A stretch of DNA of 14,000 nucleotides, taken from assembly GCA_016934225.1 (NCBI GenBank), contig JAFGTH010000177.1, positions 1-14,000 on the forward strand. Direction: 5' to 3'. Position 1 is the first letter of the stretch. The number at the start of each line of letters is the position of its first letter. This document shows, piece after piece, positions 6,015-13,836 of this stretch. This stretch comes from Lentisphaerota bacterium. Lineage in GTDB: Bacteria; Verrucomicrobiota; Kiritimatiellia; UBA8416; JAFGTH01. The notes below the pieces were generated by a model, which saw nothing but the letters and a program-made list of their open reading frames with translations, did no database searches and was not told where the DNA came from. Both the position numbers and the translations under genes were made by a program.

Positions 6015-7235
6015 TTAACTCTGTTCCATTATTGCAAGAATCTGCCTTGCCTGATCCGCCCACGACCGTGCGTTTGCATATCTTTCCGACATCGCCTTTC
6101 TGTCAACTTTTAATGCCAGAATCCTTACGATAGCATCAGTCAGAATATCAGGTGTCTCAGCGGGAACCGTTTGCGACTCCGGTGAATCGGCCAACATTTC
6201 CTTGCACGCTCCGACATTTGAAGCCACAACAGGTAAGCCGCACGCAAGCGCTTCCAGAACCACATTGGGCATGCCTTCCGACCTGCTCGGCAGACAAAGA
6301 ACATCGGCAACATTCATCCATGCCGCAACTTTGTCATGGCTCACGGCTCCGACAAAGAATACAGAATCGTCAATGCGCAGCAACCGCGTCATCTTTTTCA
6401 AACCGGCCAGCATCGGTCCTTCACCAATCACTACAAGCCGGTCTGCCTTTCGTTGCGCAATACAATCTGCATCGCCCATTGCAAGTTCATTATTCATTGC
6501 ATTTTTATACTGTTGCCACGCCGACAGTAAAATATCAGGCCCTTTCACATGCGCCAAATTACCGACGTACAAAACCGTTTTTCTGTTTCCTGCCGACAGC
6601 AATCCTGGCTTGCCGATCCGATTTGCGGCTTTTTCTACCGGTTGATATCTGAACAAATTGGTATCCACCCCATTTGGTACAATCGTGATTTTGTCTGTGT
6701 CCGGCGCTCCTTTGCGAAGCATGCCGTCTTTGACAGACTGGCATACGCAAATAACCTTTTTGGCTTTATTGCAAGCGCGTAGGATAATTTTTCGTCGCAT
6801 ACTGTAGTCCAGATTCACCACATCGCTGCCCAAAGCCATGATCCAGGACGGAAGCCCGTTAAGGCTCGCATATAACACCGCGCCGACACCGTCCGGATAC
6901 AACCATGGCGCAAACACTCCGTCATACAGTTCCGGCGCAGCAATCGCTCTTTCAAGAGCGCTTAAGCAATATCTCCAATTAAAATTGCGTCCGATTATCG
7001 GAACGTAAAACGTCGGAACATAAAATGTTTCATATTCCATACCGTGAGGATCGGCCCATTGTCTGATCGCGGCCCATCGCCACATCTTCCAGCTGGGTAC
7101 AAGGCAAATGTTTACGATTCCGCCGCCCTGTTCTTTCAACCGGACGTGTATCTCCCGAAACAATTGCATGTTGAACATTCCTCGCTGAGGTTGATCAGGT
7201 CGTGGATAGAGATTCGTTACCGTAAGCAGTTTCAT
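6015..7235 (-). CDS. Glycosyltransferase family 4-like
   Basis: This is a 406-residue, complete retaining GT-B enzyme. The N-terminal acceptor domain begins MKLLTVTNLYPRPDQPQRGMFN, the usual opening with a Gly near 19. Interdomain and donor-site features follow: IVPNGVDTNLF at 185-195, VLYVGNLAHVKGPDILL at 221-237, VVIGEGPM at 268-275, and SRSEGMPNVVLEALACGLPVVAS at 317-339, with an intact EX7E pair (Glu320, Glu328). The donor sugar is not deducible, though enzymes of this type often use UDP- or GDP-sugars. It lies 51 nt after one glycosyltransferase and 15 nt before the deacetylase, so all three are probably on one mRNA. The ATG at 7235 has no clear Shine-Dalgarno. Confidence 0.9.
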   Translation of the reverse strand: MKLLTVTNLYPRPDQPQRGMFNMQLFREIHVRLKEQGGGIVNICLVPSWKMWRWAAIRQWADPHGMEYETFYVPTFYVPIIGRNFNWRYCLSALERAIAAPELYDGVFAPWLYPDGVGAVLYASLNGLPSWIMALGSDVVNLDYSMRRKIILRACNKAKKVICVCQSVKDGMLRKGAPDTDKITIVPNGVDTNLFRYQPVEKAANRIGKPGLLSAGNRKTVLYVGNLAHVKGPDILLSAWQQYKNAMNNELAMGDADCIAQRKADRLVVIGEGPMLAGLKKMTRLLRIDDSVFFVGAVSHDKVAAWMNVADVLCLPSRSEGMPNVVLEALACGLPVVASNVGACKEMLADSPESQTVPAETPDILTDAIVRILALKVDRKAMSERYANARSWADQARQILAIMEQS

Positions 7236-7286
7236 TGCGTCGCCATGCCGTATAAATTCATACCAACCAAATCACAGATATACACT

Positions 7287-8402
7287 TTAAAAACCCTCTT
7301 TCCGAACTCTGTCGTATATTCCTTCATATGCGACAAGAACCCGATCAAGCGAGTAGCGTTCCATAACCATTTCGCGCGCTTGTGTTCCCATTTCTTTCCT
7401 TAACGATTTGTCGCGACAAAAGCGGTCCAAAGCATTCGCGAATCCGTCACGATCATTAGATTTTACCGTTAATCCGTTGATGCCGCTCCGCACAACTTCG
7501 GCATTGCCGCCAACGTCCGTTACAACGGCTGGAATCCCCATTGCTCCTGCCTCAAGCAGCGCAACCGATATGCCTTCGCTTGCGGAAGACAAACAAAAAA
7601 TGTCCATTACGCCAAGAAACGGAATTACATCTGTTTGGAATCCAACAATCATGCACCTGCGATCCAACCCCTTGTCATAAACGGATTTTTCAATAACGGA
7701 TCTATCCGGACCGTCTCCGACAATCAGCAAAAACACCGACGGATATTTTTCGACAATTTTGGAGAACGCTTCTATAAGCATTAACAGATTTTTTTCCGGG
7801 GTAAATCTCGCTATTGTTCCAACGACAAGCGCATCTTGGGGCATGCCAAATTCATGCTTCACTCCGGAATCGGCCGATCGCGGGGCAAACGTTGCGACAT
7901 CAACACAATTAGGTATCACCGATACGCGATCTTGCGGGATTCCTCTTTTAATCATTACCATACGGGTATCTTCAGACACTCCTGAAAACCAATCCGTCCT
8001 TGATTTAAGCAGCCTCGTTTTAAAACGATCCCGCCAGCCGTCATTATGAGGGTTAGGGCCGTGCTGCGTGTTGACATGAGAAGCAATTCCCCACGCTGCC
8101 AACGCACCGTACTGCTGGGCTGCAAGGTTGTGCGAATGCACAATGTCAATGCCTTCTTTCTTTATGATGCGTCTGATATTTCGGACAGCAGCCACATCCC
8201 ACGGAAATCGGTTTCGGCGCGCTTCGACACACTTGACCACATCTGGCGGCAAATGATCCGCCAGAATGCCTCTTTCGTCCAAACAGGCTATAAACGTACT
8301 GCCGGCGTTTTGCCGATCTCGTGTTCCAGCAAGCAGAACCACCTGTCGTTCCAATCCTCCGTGATTGAGCGAAATGACAATATGCAAAACTTTCGGTCGC
8401 AT
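7287..8402 (-). CDS. Glycosyltransferase family 4-like
   Basis: I place the start at ATG 8402 (371 residues), 4 nt after the TAG of the preceding gene. A frame extends upstream to TTG 8444, but it would overlap that gene and precede the typical opening MRPKVLHIVISLNHGGLERQV. Motifs from the 8402 start: SLNHGGLERQ at 11-20 (glycine loop), VHSHN at 88-92, VIPNCVDVATF at 162-172, GTIARFTPEKNLLMLIEAF at 195-213, LLIVGDGPD at 225-233, and ASEGISVALLEAGAMGIPAVVTDVGG at 274-299. The EX7E pair is complete (Glu276, Glu284). It is a typical GT4 retaining transferase, expected on the cytoplasmic face of the membrane. Stop-to-start spacing with its neighbours suggests co-translation. Confidence 0.9.
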   Translation of the reverse strand: MRPKVLHIVISLNHGGLERQVVLLAGTRDRQNAGSTFIACLDERGILADHLPPDVVKCVEARRNRFPWDVAAVRNIRRIIKKEGIDIVHSHNLAAQQYGALAAWGIASHVNTQHGPNPHNDGWRDRFKTRLLKSRTDWFSGVSEDTRMVMIKRGIPQDRVSVIPNCVDVATFAPRSADSGVKHEFGMPQDALVVGTIARFTPEKNLLMLIEAFSKIVEKYPSVFLLIVGDGPDRSVIEKSVYDKGLDRRCMIVGFQTDVIPFLGVMDIFCLSSASEGISVALLEAGAMGIPAVVTDVGGNAEVVRSGINGLTVKSNDRDGFANALDRFCRDKSLRKEMGTQAREMVMERYSLDRVLVAYEGIYDRVRKEGF

Positions 8403-8406
8403 TACA

Positions 8407-9540
8407 CTATGACGCGGCAATCGTATCGCCTCGAAACACCGCAAGGTACGTTTCTACCGTTCTCTTGAGTGAAAATGTCTCTATCACATTAGCGCGCGCG
8501 CACTGTCCGATTCTCTCCGCAATTCCCGGTTCAGTTAACTTTTGAAGCGCATTCAACCAATCGGCTCGAGACCCGGCTATGAATCCGTTCTCACCGTTTC
8601 GAACGATTTCAGTATATGACGGCACCGGCGAGGCGATAACCGGCATGCCCAGCGCCATGAACATCGTCAAACGGTTGGAGGACTTCGCCATGTCGTGGTC
8701 CGACGCCAGGAAAGCCGGAATTAACGCGACGTCGTGCTCCACAATTGCAGTTGCCACAGTGTTCTTGTCCCACTCTACAAATCGGTGCTGCAAATCACCT
8801 TGGGAAACGGCGGAAACACGCCCTCTAAAAGATCTGCCGACATAAACACACTTGCGCAAGGCCTTTTCCAGAATGTCGAGCGGATGACATTTCCAAATCT
8901 CCTCGAGTTTCGAAATTGCCGATGTCGCGCTAATGCTGGCATCGGAAATATCCAAGTGCGGTTCGTACCGACTGGCAATGATTGTCAAATCCACCTTTTG
9001 CTCCAATACCGCCAGCATGCCCAGCACTTCCGGAGACGGAAACGCCGATCCGACGTAAACGGCTTTGACCGGACTCGTTCCTATGAAACGGTATTGCTGT
9101 TTCGGCTTGTCGGCTGATACCTCCAGCCCGTCCGGCACAACTTGAATTTTGCCGGCACGTCGCCGGCCAAACATTTTTTTTAGGAATGAAGAAACGGCTA
9201 TCGTAACATCGCAAGCATCCACCATATTGTGCCCGCACAAATCACAAGCCATGTAAACCGTTCTTATGCCTGCATTCCGCAATTCGCCGACCAGTCGCAC
9301 GGCATCACCGGCGAAAACCTTTTGGAATACGATGGTCGTAAAACCGCGCTTTATCCACGATTTCCAGTCTGTTTCGGATTCCGAAACTGAGAGGCTGTAT
9401 TTCCTGGGCGCTATGAGAATTTCGGATTCCACGCCCATAGAGTGCAGCTCCACCTGCGCGTTGAATCCCTGAATTCGCGCGCCGGGAACAACATCACTCC
9501 CGGAAAGAACCCAACCGATTTTAGTGCGGGAAAAGTTCAA
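8407..9540 (-). CDS. Divergent GT-B glycosyltransferase-like protein
   Basis: The 377-residue protein is related to group 1 glycosyltransferases but divergent. The N-terminus KIGWVLSGSDVVPGARIQGFN (7-27) fits a GT-B acceptor domain. VVPDGLEV (134-141) marks the domain junction, and VKAVYVGSAFPSPEVL starts the donor domain near 158. SSNRLTMFMALGMPVIASPVPSYTEIV (287-313) then NGENGFI (315-321) correspond to the donor-binding region, but neither Glu of EX7E is present: the second position appears to be Met293. This suggests unusual chemistry, a different mechanistic subgroup, or loss of activity. The only usable start is TTG at 9540, because a TAA lies in frame two codons upstream. That TTG sits inside an 11-bp direct repeat whose other copy holds the stop of the preceding gene, and MNF is repeat-encoded. 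Spacing to the upstream gene is 17 nt. Confidence 0.78.
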   Translation of the reverse strand: MNFSRTKIGWVLSGSDVVPGARIQGFNAQVELHSMGVESEILIAPRKYSLSVSESETDWKSWIKRGFTTIVFQKVFAGDAVRLVGELRNAGIRTVYMACDLCGHNMVDACDVTIAVSSFLKKMFGRRRAGKIQVVPDGLEVSADKPKQQYRFIGTSPVKAVYVGSAFPSPEVLGMLAVLEQKVDLTIIASRYEPHLDISDASISATSAISKLEEIWKCHPLDILEKALRKCVYVGRSFRGRVSAVSQGDLQHRFVEWDKNTVATAIVEHDVALIPAFLASDHDMAKSSNRLTMFMALGMPVIASPVPSYTEIVRNGENGFIAGSRADWLNALQKLTEPGIAERIGQCARANVIETFSLKRTVETYLAVFRGDTIAAS

Positions 9541-9563
9541 AGTTTAAATATGAAAGTTCAAAG
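9532..9563. repeat. Pair of 11-bp direct repeats spanning a stop/start junction
   Basis: AAAGTTCAAAG occurs at 9532-9542 and again, exactly, at 9553-9563. The first copy holds the TTG start of the downstream glycosyltransferase gene (9538-9540); the second holds the TGA stop of the upstream one (9558-9560). The same TTCAAAGTTT motif begins block B near 2564. This is a minimal form of the gene-proximal module without the rest of a block. Confidence 0.7.
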
Positions 9564-10721
9564 AGCTTTACTGCGCAACTCTTTTCCTACAACTATTGCG
9601 TGATAAAGACAATGATGTGCGGTTGCCGATGCGCTTAACTGAAACATTTTCTCCCATCGCCTCTTCGCCATTTTCCCCTGTCTGATTCGACGCTCGCAGT
9701 CCTTCATCAGAAGCGCCAATCTGGCCGCCAGCCCATCCGTATCATCCCGCGGCACAACGAAACCGGAAATGCCGTCTTCTATCTGTTCATGCGCCGCGCC
9801 GGCATCCGTCATTACGGTCGGCACGGATACCGACATGGCTTCCTGCACCACGTTGGTACATGTTTCCGCCTCCGATGAATGCACGAGAATGTCGCACTCA
9901 GCCAGAACATCTCTAACATCATTCCTTTCACCCAGAAAATGGACTTTCCCCTTGAGCAAAGATTGATCGGATTGTTTCCTCAACGCAGGCTCGTTCGGAC
10001 CGCTGCCGACCACTATTAAATGAGCGTCGGCTTCTAACATTCTTAAAGCCTGCTCGAAAGCCGTAATGGAGATATGCGTTCTCTTGCGCGGCACCAACCA
10101 CCCAACGTTAATTACCACAACCGAATTGCTTGAAATGCCGAGTTCGCGCCTTAGCCAACCTTTTTCTTTTGCAGGTTCAAACGGTCCTATACTGTTATAG
10201 ATTACACTTATTCGATCTGCTTTTATGCCACGCGCCAACAAAGAGGATTTGCCTCCTTCATAGCTGGCGACAAAATGATCAAACGCCAGTGAAGCCAATC
10301 TCAATCTGGAAACGTGCCGAGTTGCAATGTTCGGCGATTTTATTTGTTGCCTTTGATGCCAGATCCATCGAATGCGGCTGCCCGCCAAAATACGCGACAG
10401 TAATAGCGCAACTACAGACGGAATTTCATTGCCGAAATGAACAGCAACAACATCCGGTTTGATTCGCCGGATAATGCGAGTCGCTGGAAGACAAAATCGC
10501 CAGGGTCTGGTTCCACCTTTACCGTTGTCCCACCCGAGAATAACCTCCCACTCAATGCCGTCCCGCTGCAAGCGATCGGCCACATCTTTCGACGGATTGC
10601 CCCCGAAGACGACATGCATTCTGTCTCCTGCGCTGTCGCATTCATAATTGATCGCCGCCAACAACGATTCAAACGCGCCCCAACGCTGTGGCGCAATATT
10701 ACAGAATACAAGAAGTTTCAT
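9558..10721 (-). CDS. Glycosyltransferase family 4-like
   Basis: This 387-residue GT-B transferase begins MKLLVFCNIAPQRWGAFESLL, with an acceptor-domain strand at about 34-40 (RMHVVFG). Donor-domain motifs: VIYNSIGPFEP at 173-183, INVGWLVPRKRTHISITAF at 204-222 with the usual basic residues, LIVVGSGPNE at 235-244, and SSEAETCTNVVQEAMSVSVPTVMTDAG at 282-308, which keeps both EX7E glutamates (Glu286, Glu294). The length and domain order fit a complete enzyme. Sugar and linkage are unknown. The start is ATG 10721 with no clear ribosome-binding site. The TGA stop lies in a repeat motif. The 130 nt upstream contain no other recognisable gene. Confidence 0.9.
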   Translation of the reverse strand: MKLLVFCNIAPQRWGAFESLLAAINYECDSAGDRMHVVFGGNPSKDVADRLQRDGIEWEVILGWDNGKGGTRPWRFCLPATRIIRRIKPDVVAVHFGNEIPSVVALLLSRILAGSRIRWIWHQRQQIKSPNIATRHVSRLRLASLAFDHFVASYEGGKSSLLARGIKADRISVIYNSIGPFEPAKEKGWLRRELGISSNSVVVINVGWLVPRKRTHISITAFEQALRMLEADAHLIVVGSGPNEPALRKQSDQSLLKGKVHFLGERNDVRDVLAECDILVHSSEAETCTNVVQEAMSVSVPTVMTDAGAAHEQIEDGISGFVVPRDDTDGLAARLALLMKDCERRIRQGKMAKRRWEKMFQLSASATAHHCLYHAIVVGKELRSKAL

Positions 10722-10851
10722 TAGGAACGACGGAAAACGGCTTTTATATCCGGCATGGTCTCGTTACTGAAAACATTTGTTTGTCCGCATTGCAAGCGTC
10801 GGATAACGGTTACGCCAAGGACATAAATACTCACTTGCTCATAACCCTGGC
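10722..10851. other. 130-bp intergenic region between acyltransferase and glycosyltransferase
   Basis: This is the longest non-repeat gap inside a gene run. I see no array units, no strong hairpin and no convincing -35/-10 pair on the minus strand. It may hold a weak internal promoter or leader for the next genes, but the sequence does not show it. Confidence 0.4.
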
Positions 10852-11532
10852 TCATCTGGAAAGTTCCGTTTCGGTTCCTATTATTCTCACTGTCTTCGCT
10901 GGGTTGCCCGCCACAACGGTATTAGCAGATACATCGCTGGTTACCACGGCGCTTGTTCCAACTACAGAATTCTCGCCAACCGAAACTCCCTTCAGAATTG
11001 TTGCCCCGGCTCCAATCCAGGCATTCCGTCCAATTTTCACGTCGGCAACTTCACCAGCCATAACAGGCGCACGTTCTTTTCGCCTGCTAGGGTCCAGCGG
11101 ATGATCGTCGTTATCACGAATTCTAACTCCCGCAGAAATAAGCGCGTTCTCGTCTATTGATATCCGACGCGCACACGAGAAAGAACACCTGTTCCCTATA
11201 AAAACATTATTTCCGATAATAATTTCGGGTTTCTCCGGCAAACTGGCCGAAAAATGGAAGATGATTGTTCCGGACAAATGGACGTTATCACCAATTACGA
11301 TTTTTCCCCGGCCTCTAATAAAAGGCAACGATTCTATTCTCAAATTTCGGCCCACGCTTGTGCACAGTGAGCGCACTATCGGCTCAACCCAAAAAAATTT
11401 TCGCAGGAACGTGCAACTTTCAACCAGGAAAACACCTGCATAGTAAATCATGCGAATCACCGGCTTCAAAAAGACCGGCACAGGCAGACCGATGCAAAGC
11501 AATCGTTTGACAATTTGTTTCAGCGTGTTCAC
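10852..11532 (-). CDS. Left-handed beta-helix (hexapeptide repeat) O-acyltransferase
   Basis: This is a WbbJ/LacA-like acyltransferase, 226 residues from the start chosen here, expected to O-acetylate a sugar of the glycan using acetyl-CoA. A hydrophobic N-terminal region (about 11-45) suggests membrane association. Hexapeptide repeats run from about 76 to 205 (IVIGDNVHLSG, IIIGNNVFIGN, VKIGRNAWIGAGATILKGVSVGENSVVG). DNDDHPLD (140-147) carries the expected catalytic His144, and the C-terminal AGNPAKTVR (208-216) is the family signature. I chose GTG 11532: it follows a GGGGG run by 5 nt and the upstream gene's stop by 13 nt. The longer frame to 11637 overlaps that gene by about 90 nt and adds residues unlike the family. 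Stop at 10852. Confidence 0.87.
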   Translation of the reverse strand: MNTLKQIVKRLLCIGLPVPVFLKPVIRMIYYAGVFLVESCTFLRKFFWVEPIVRSLCTSVGRNLRIESLPFIRGRGKIVIGDNVHLSGTIIFHFSASLPEKPEIIIGNNVFIGNRCSFSCARRISIDENALISAGVRIRDNDDHPLDPSRRKERAPVMAGEVADVKIGRNAWIGAGATILKGVSVGENSVVGTSAVVTSDVSANTVVAGNPAKTVRIIGTETELSR

Positions 11533-11537
11533 ACCAT

Positions 11538-11542
11538 CCCCC
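11538..11542 (-). promoter_or_regulatory. Possible ribosome-binding GGGGG run deciding the GTG start
   Basis: On the minus strand GGGGG is followed by ATGGT and then GTG (11532). The ATG within this stretch is out of frame. With the tight spacing to the upstream stop (11546), this supports GTG 11532 as the start of the acyltransferase. Confidence 0.4.
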
Positions 11543-11545
11543 GTG

Positions 11546-12496
11546 TTAAGTTTCAATTTTTGAAATTCCCCTTGTCCGCCCGAACAAATATCGGCAAAGC
11601 TGCCGGCGCCATTTCCTCTCAGTCCGTTGAACCGCATGCAGGTTCAATAAATAAGATCGGATTAACAGAACCAACGCGGTTGTGCGCGTGCCGCGGCTGA
11701 ATGCCATCCACGATGCATTCCACAACTGATTGGATATCGCGGTATCGCGCAAATATTTACGATTACCGAACACCCCTTCATCTCCAAACGCTTTTTCTAT
11801 CACTCTCAGAACTTGCGGCAGAAATTTGCGATCGTCCATGCTTAAGCTACCGACCCGTTCTCGATATCCGGCCAGAGGCATATCTATGCTTATTATTGAA
11901 TATTTCGCAGCCAATCGCATCCATAGCTCGTAGTCTTCGGGCCCGCAAAAGGATTCATCGAAACCCCCGACCGACTCGCACGCATCTTTACGCACAATCA
12001 CTGTGGAGGTCGCCACAGGATTTCTGTACACAAACTCATCGAGAGATAAAATCTTCACAGCCGGAGCGGATATTATCCCTTCCGAAGATGCGTTTGCTCG
12101 CTCGAAAAAATCCTGGTTAAGAGGAACAGACTCGTCGAACCCGATCACTGTACCGCAAAATCCAGCCGCGTCCGGATACATTACTGTCAGCTCCATCTGC
12201 ATCTTGAGACGATTCGGAAACCACACATCATCCGCATCAAGAAACGCCAGCCATTCACCATCTGCCGCTCGAACGGCATCATTCCGCGCTGCAGCCGGAC
12301 CACCGTTTTTATTCCGCGCAATTGTTCTATGCGTTATTTCGACGCTCTCAAGAACCGACATGGTATTGTCCGTTGAACAGTCATCCGCTACAATAATTTC
12401 ATAATCCCTGAATGTCTGACGTTTCACAGAAATAAGAGCTTCCGCAATCGTCGCTGCGGAGTTATACGTCGGAATTATGACGGTTACTGTCGGCAT
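11546..12496 (-). CDS. Glycosyltransferase family 2 (GT-A)
   Basis: The 316-residue inverting GT-A transferase opens TVTVIIPTYNSAATIAEALISVKRQT (3-28), the canonical GT2 nucleotide-binding start. VADDCSTDNT (36-45) is the second motif. GEWLAFLDADDVW (80-92) contains the DxD-type metal-binding residues Asp87 and Asp89. GGFDESFCGPEDYELWMRL (177-195) includes the ED motif (Glu187, Asp188) carrying the likely catalytic base. The C-terminal tail is basic (KWRRQLCRYLFGR, 295-307) and may hold it at the membrane. The start has the clearest Shine-Dalgarno in the window, AGAGGA ending 5 nt before ATG 12496. The gene stops 13 nt before the acyltransferase start, so the two are probably translated together. 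Confidence 0.92.
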   Translation of the reverse strand: MPTVTVIIPTYNSAATIAEALISVKRQTFRDYEIIVADDCSTDNTMSVLESVEITHRTIARNKNGGPAAARNDAVRAADGEWLAFLDADDVWFPNRLKMQMELTVMYPDAAGFCGTVIGFDESVPLNQDFFERANASSEGIISAPAVKILSLDEFVYRNPVATSTVIVRKDACESVGGFDESFCGPEDYELWMRLAAKYSIISIDMPLAGYRERVGSLSMDDRKFLPQVLRVIEKAFGDEGVFGNRKYLRDTAISNQLWNASWMAFSRGTRTTALVLLIRSYLLNLHAVQRTERKWRRQLCRYLFGRTRGISKIET

Positions 12497-12501
12497 TCGA
12501 T

Positions 12502-12507
12502 CCTCTC
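12502..12507 (-). promoter_or_regulatory. Shine-Dalgarno AGAGGA for the GT2 gene
   Basis: On the minus strand AGAGGA is followed by five bases (TCGA plus context) and ATG 12496. Most other genes here have no such motif, so it is notable and confirms this start. Confidence 0.6.
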
Positions 12508-12595
12508 GGAACTCTGCGTAATCTTCTCTTTCTGCGCAACGCGGTGATATTCTCCTTTTCCGGGCTTTAACAGTCGCTGTTTTTACTTAAACGGA

Positions 12596-13774
12596 TTAAC
12601 GCCGTTTCAAAAGATTGCCGGCGGACCGGGCGACCTCTCGATACATTTCAATGTAACGATCAACGATTCTATCTTTGGACAATTTCTCTTCCGCCCAGCA
12701 ACGCGTTGGGCCTGCAATTGCTTCCCGTATGTCGGCGCTCGTTAATTCTCCAAAAGCATCGGCAAGCGCTCCATCTTTGGTCATATCAATAACAGTGGCC
12801 GCGGGGCCTGCCACCCATTTGACGCGTTTCCAGTCATGAACAATACACGGAAGCCCTGTCGCAGCCGCTTCAGCCAATGCTATGCCATAGATCCCATGCA
12901 CCACGCAAAATGCAAAAACATCCGCGGCTTGATACAGTTTCGGCATCAATTCATGAGGCACATCCGTTACAATGCGAATCTTTTCACCGGCCGCCTTGCC
13001 GGCCATAGCCGCAAGATTTTTTGTGTCCGAAGTCGCGGCTCCGGCAATAACCAGTAACGCCCTGGCTCCGTATGTGTCACTGAAGCGAGTATATTCTCTA
13101 ATCAAATAATCCGTTCTTTTCAATTGTTTCTGGACAGCGCCAACGGAAAGAATAATGTACGCATCGCTGGGAAACTCAAACGCTTGTCGGGCAACAGCTC
13201 GTTCGCCGGGTTTAAATCTATTGACATCAACAAAATTCGGCAGAACAAATTTCTTGCCGCCTGTAGCCGGCAAAGCTGGTTCGGCATAGTCATCCAATTC
13301 CTGATAATACTTGAATTTTCCCATGAATTCAGGCGTTTCTTCCGTACCGTTTGCCAATATAATTTCCGGCTTAATTTGATCTTTTTCCCTGGCCAGACGC
13401 AGGTAATCTGCAACAAGCGGATCTTGAAGGTGGACCATGTCGTATGAATTTCGCAAGTACGGCATGAGATTGCGCGCAAATGTGTACGATTCCAAACCGT
13501 AGGATGATCCAAACGGTGTTCGCCAGATACCGCGTATCGGCCAACCGGTTGCCCACCTTGCCAATCTGCTGTTTCGACGGATACACGGCACAACAATTTC
13601 ATATGCGCGCTCGGCAACTCCTCCGCCTTTGAATAAAGTGACGTCAATGCCTCTAGAATGCAACGCCGAGGCCAAATCCGCGGCCCATACCTCTATGCCG
13701 CGCCTGATATGGCCAAGGCCGCAACAGGCAACGGCAATTCTGGGTTCAAGTTTTGAGAGGTTCAAGGTTGTCAT
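12596..13774 (-). CDS. Glycosyltransferase family 4-like with repeat-derived N-terminus
   Basis: The 392-residue GT-B protein shows family sequence only from about residue 12 (RIAVACCGLGHIRRGIEVWAADLA). Residues 1-9 (MTTLNLSKL) are translated from the CATTCTGAGG and TTTGAGAGG modules of block D, and no other ATG lies between. Later motifs: MVHLQDPLVADYLRLA (113-128), VLPNFVDVNRFKPG (177-190), ILSVGAVQKQLKRTDYLI (208-225), ALLVIAGAA (239-247) and GIYGIALAEAAATGLPCIVHD (294-314). In EX7E the second Glu is Glu302, while the first position is Gly294, so the motif is incomplete. It still looks like a full-length enzyme. Its role is to add one residue to the growing lipid-linked glycan; the substrate is unknown. 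It is the first gene after block D and 99 nt before the GT2 gene. Confidence 0.86.
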   Translation of the reverse strand: MTTLNLSKLEPRIAVACCGLGHIRRGIEVWAADLASALHSRGIDVTLFKGGGVAERAYEIVVPCIRRNSRLARWATGWPIRGIWRTPFGSSYGLESYTFARNLMPYLRNSYDMVHLQDPLVADYLRLAREKDQIKPEIILANGTEETPEFMGKFKYYQELDDYAEPALPATGGKKFVLPNFVDVNRFKPGERAVARQAFEFPSDAYIILSVGAVQKQLKRTDYLIREYTRFSDTYGARALLVIAGAATSDTKNLAAMAGKAAGEKIRIVTDVPHELMPKLYQAADVFAFCVVHGIYGIALAEAAATGLPCIVHDWKRVKWVAGPAATVIDMTKDGALADAFGELTSADIREAIAGPTRCWAEEKLSKDRIVDRYIEMYREVARSAGNLLKRR

Positions 13775-13836
13775 TCTGAGGCGCGACGAAGAATCTCATC
13801 GCCACTTGTCCCGCGTCTCGCAGGATCCGTGTTTAT
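13744..13836. repeat. Block D, gene-proximal modules overlapping a start codon
   Basis: Three modules occur in the block B order: GTTCAAG-TTTTGAGAGG-TTCAAGG (13744-13767), CATTCTGAGG...GACGAAGAATCTCATC (13772-13800) and the CCACTT...GTTTAT linker (13802-13836). The complement of CAT at 13772-13774 is the annotated start codon of the glycosyltransferase, so the first two modules are partly coding. Confidence 0.8.

Noticed and set aside
7287..8444. Longer glycosyltransferase starting at TTG 8444
   Set aside because: It overlaps the preceding gene, and the family opening MRPKVLHIV begins at ATG 8402, 4 nt after the preceding stop.
10755..10826. 23-residue plus-strand frame with a CPHC zinc-ribbon-like motif
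   Set aside because: It is very short, antisense to the whole cluster, has no second CxxC pair and no ribosome-binding site; probably chance.
10852..11637. Longer acyltransferase starting at 11637
   Set aside because: It overlaps the GT2 gene by about 90 nt and the added residues do not resemble the family. GTG 11532 fits the spacing and has a G-rich upstream run.
12560..12585. AACAG-TCG-CTGTT hairpin with following T run as a terminator
   Set aside because: The T run is on the plus strand, opposite to the genes, and the stem is only 5 bp.
12497..12595. Degenerate array unit in the 99-bp gap (CTGCG-rich stretch near 12513-12556)
   Set aside because: A few CTGCG and C/T stretches resemble the unit, but I could not align three consecutive 10-mers, unlike 3505-3533.
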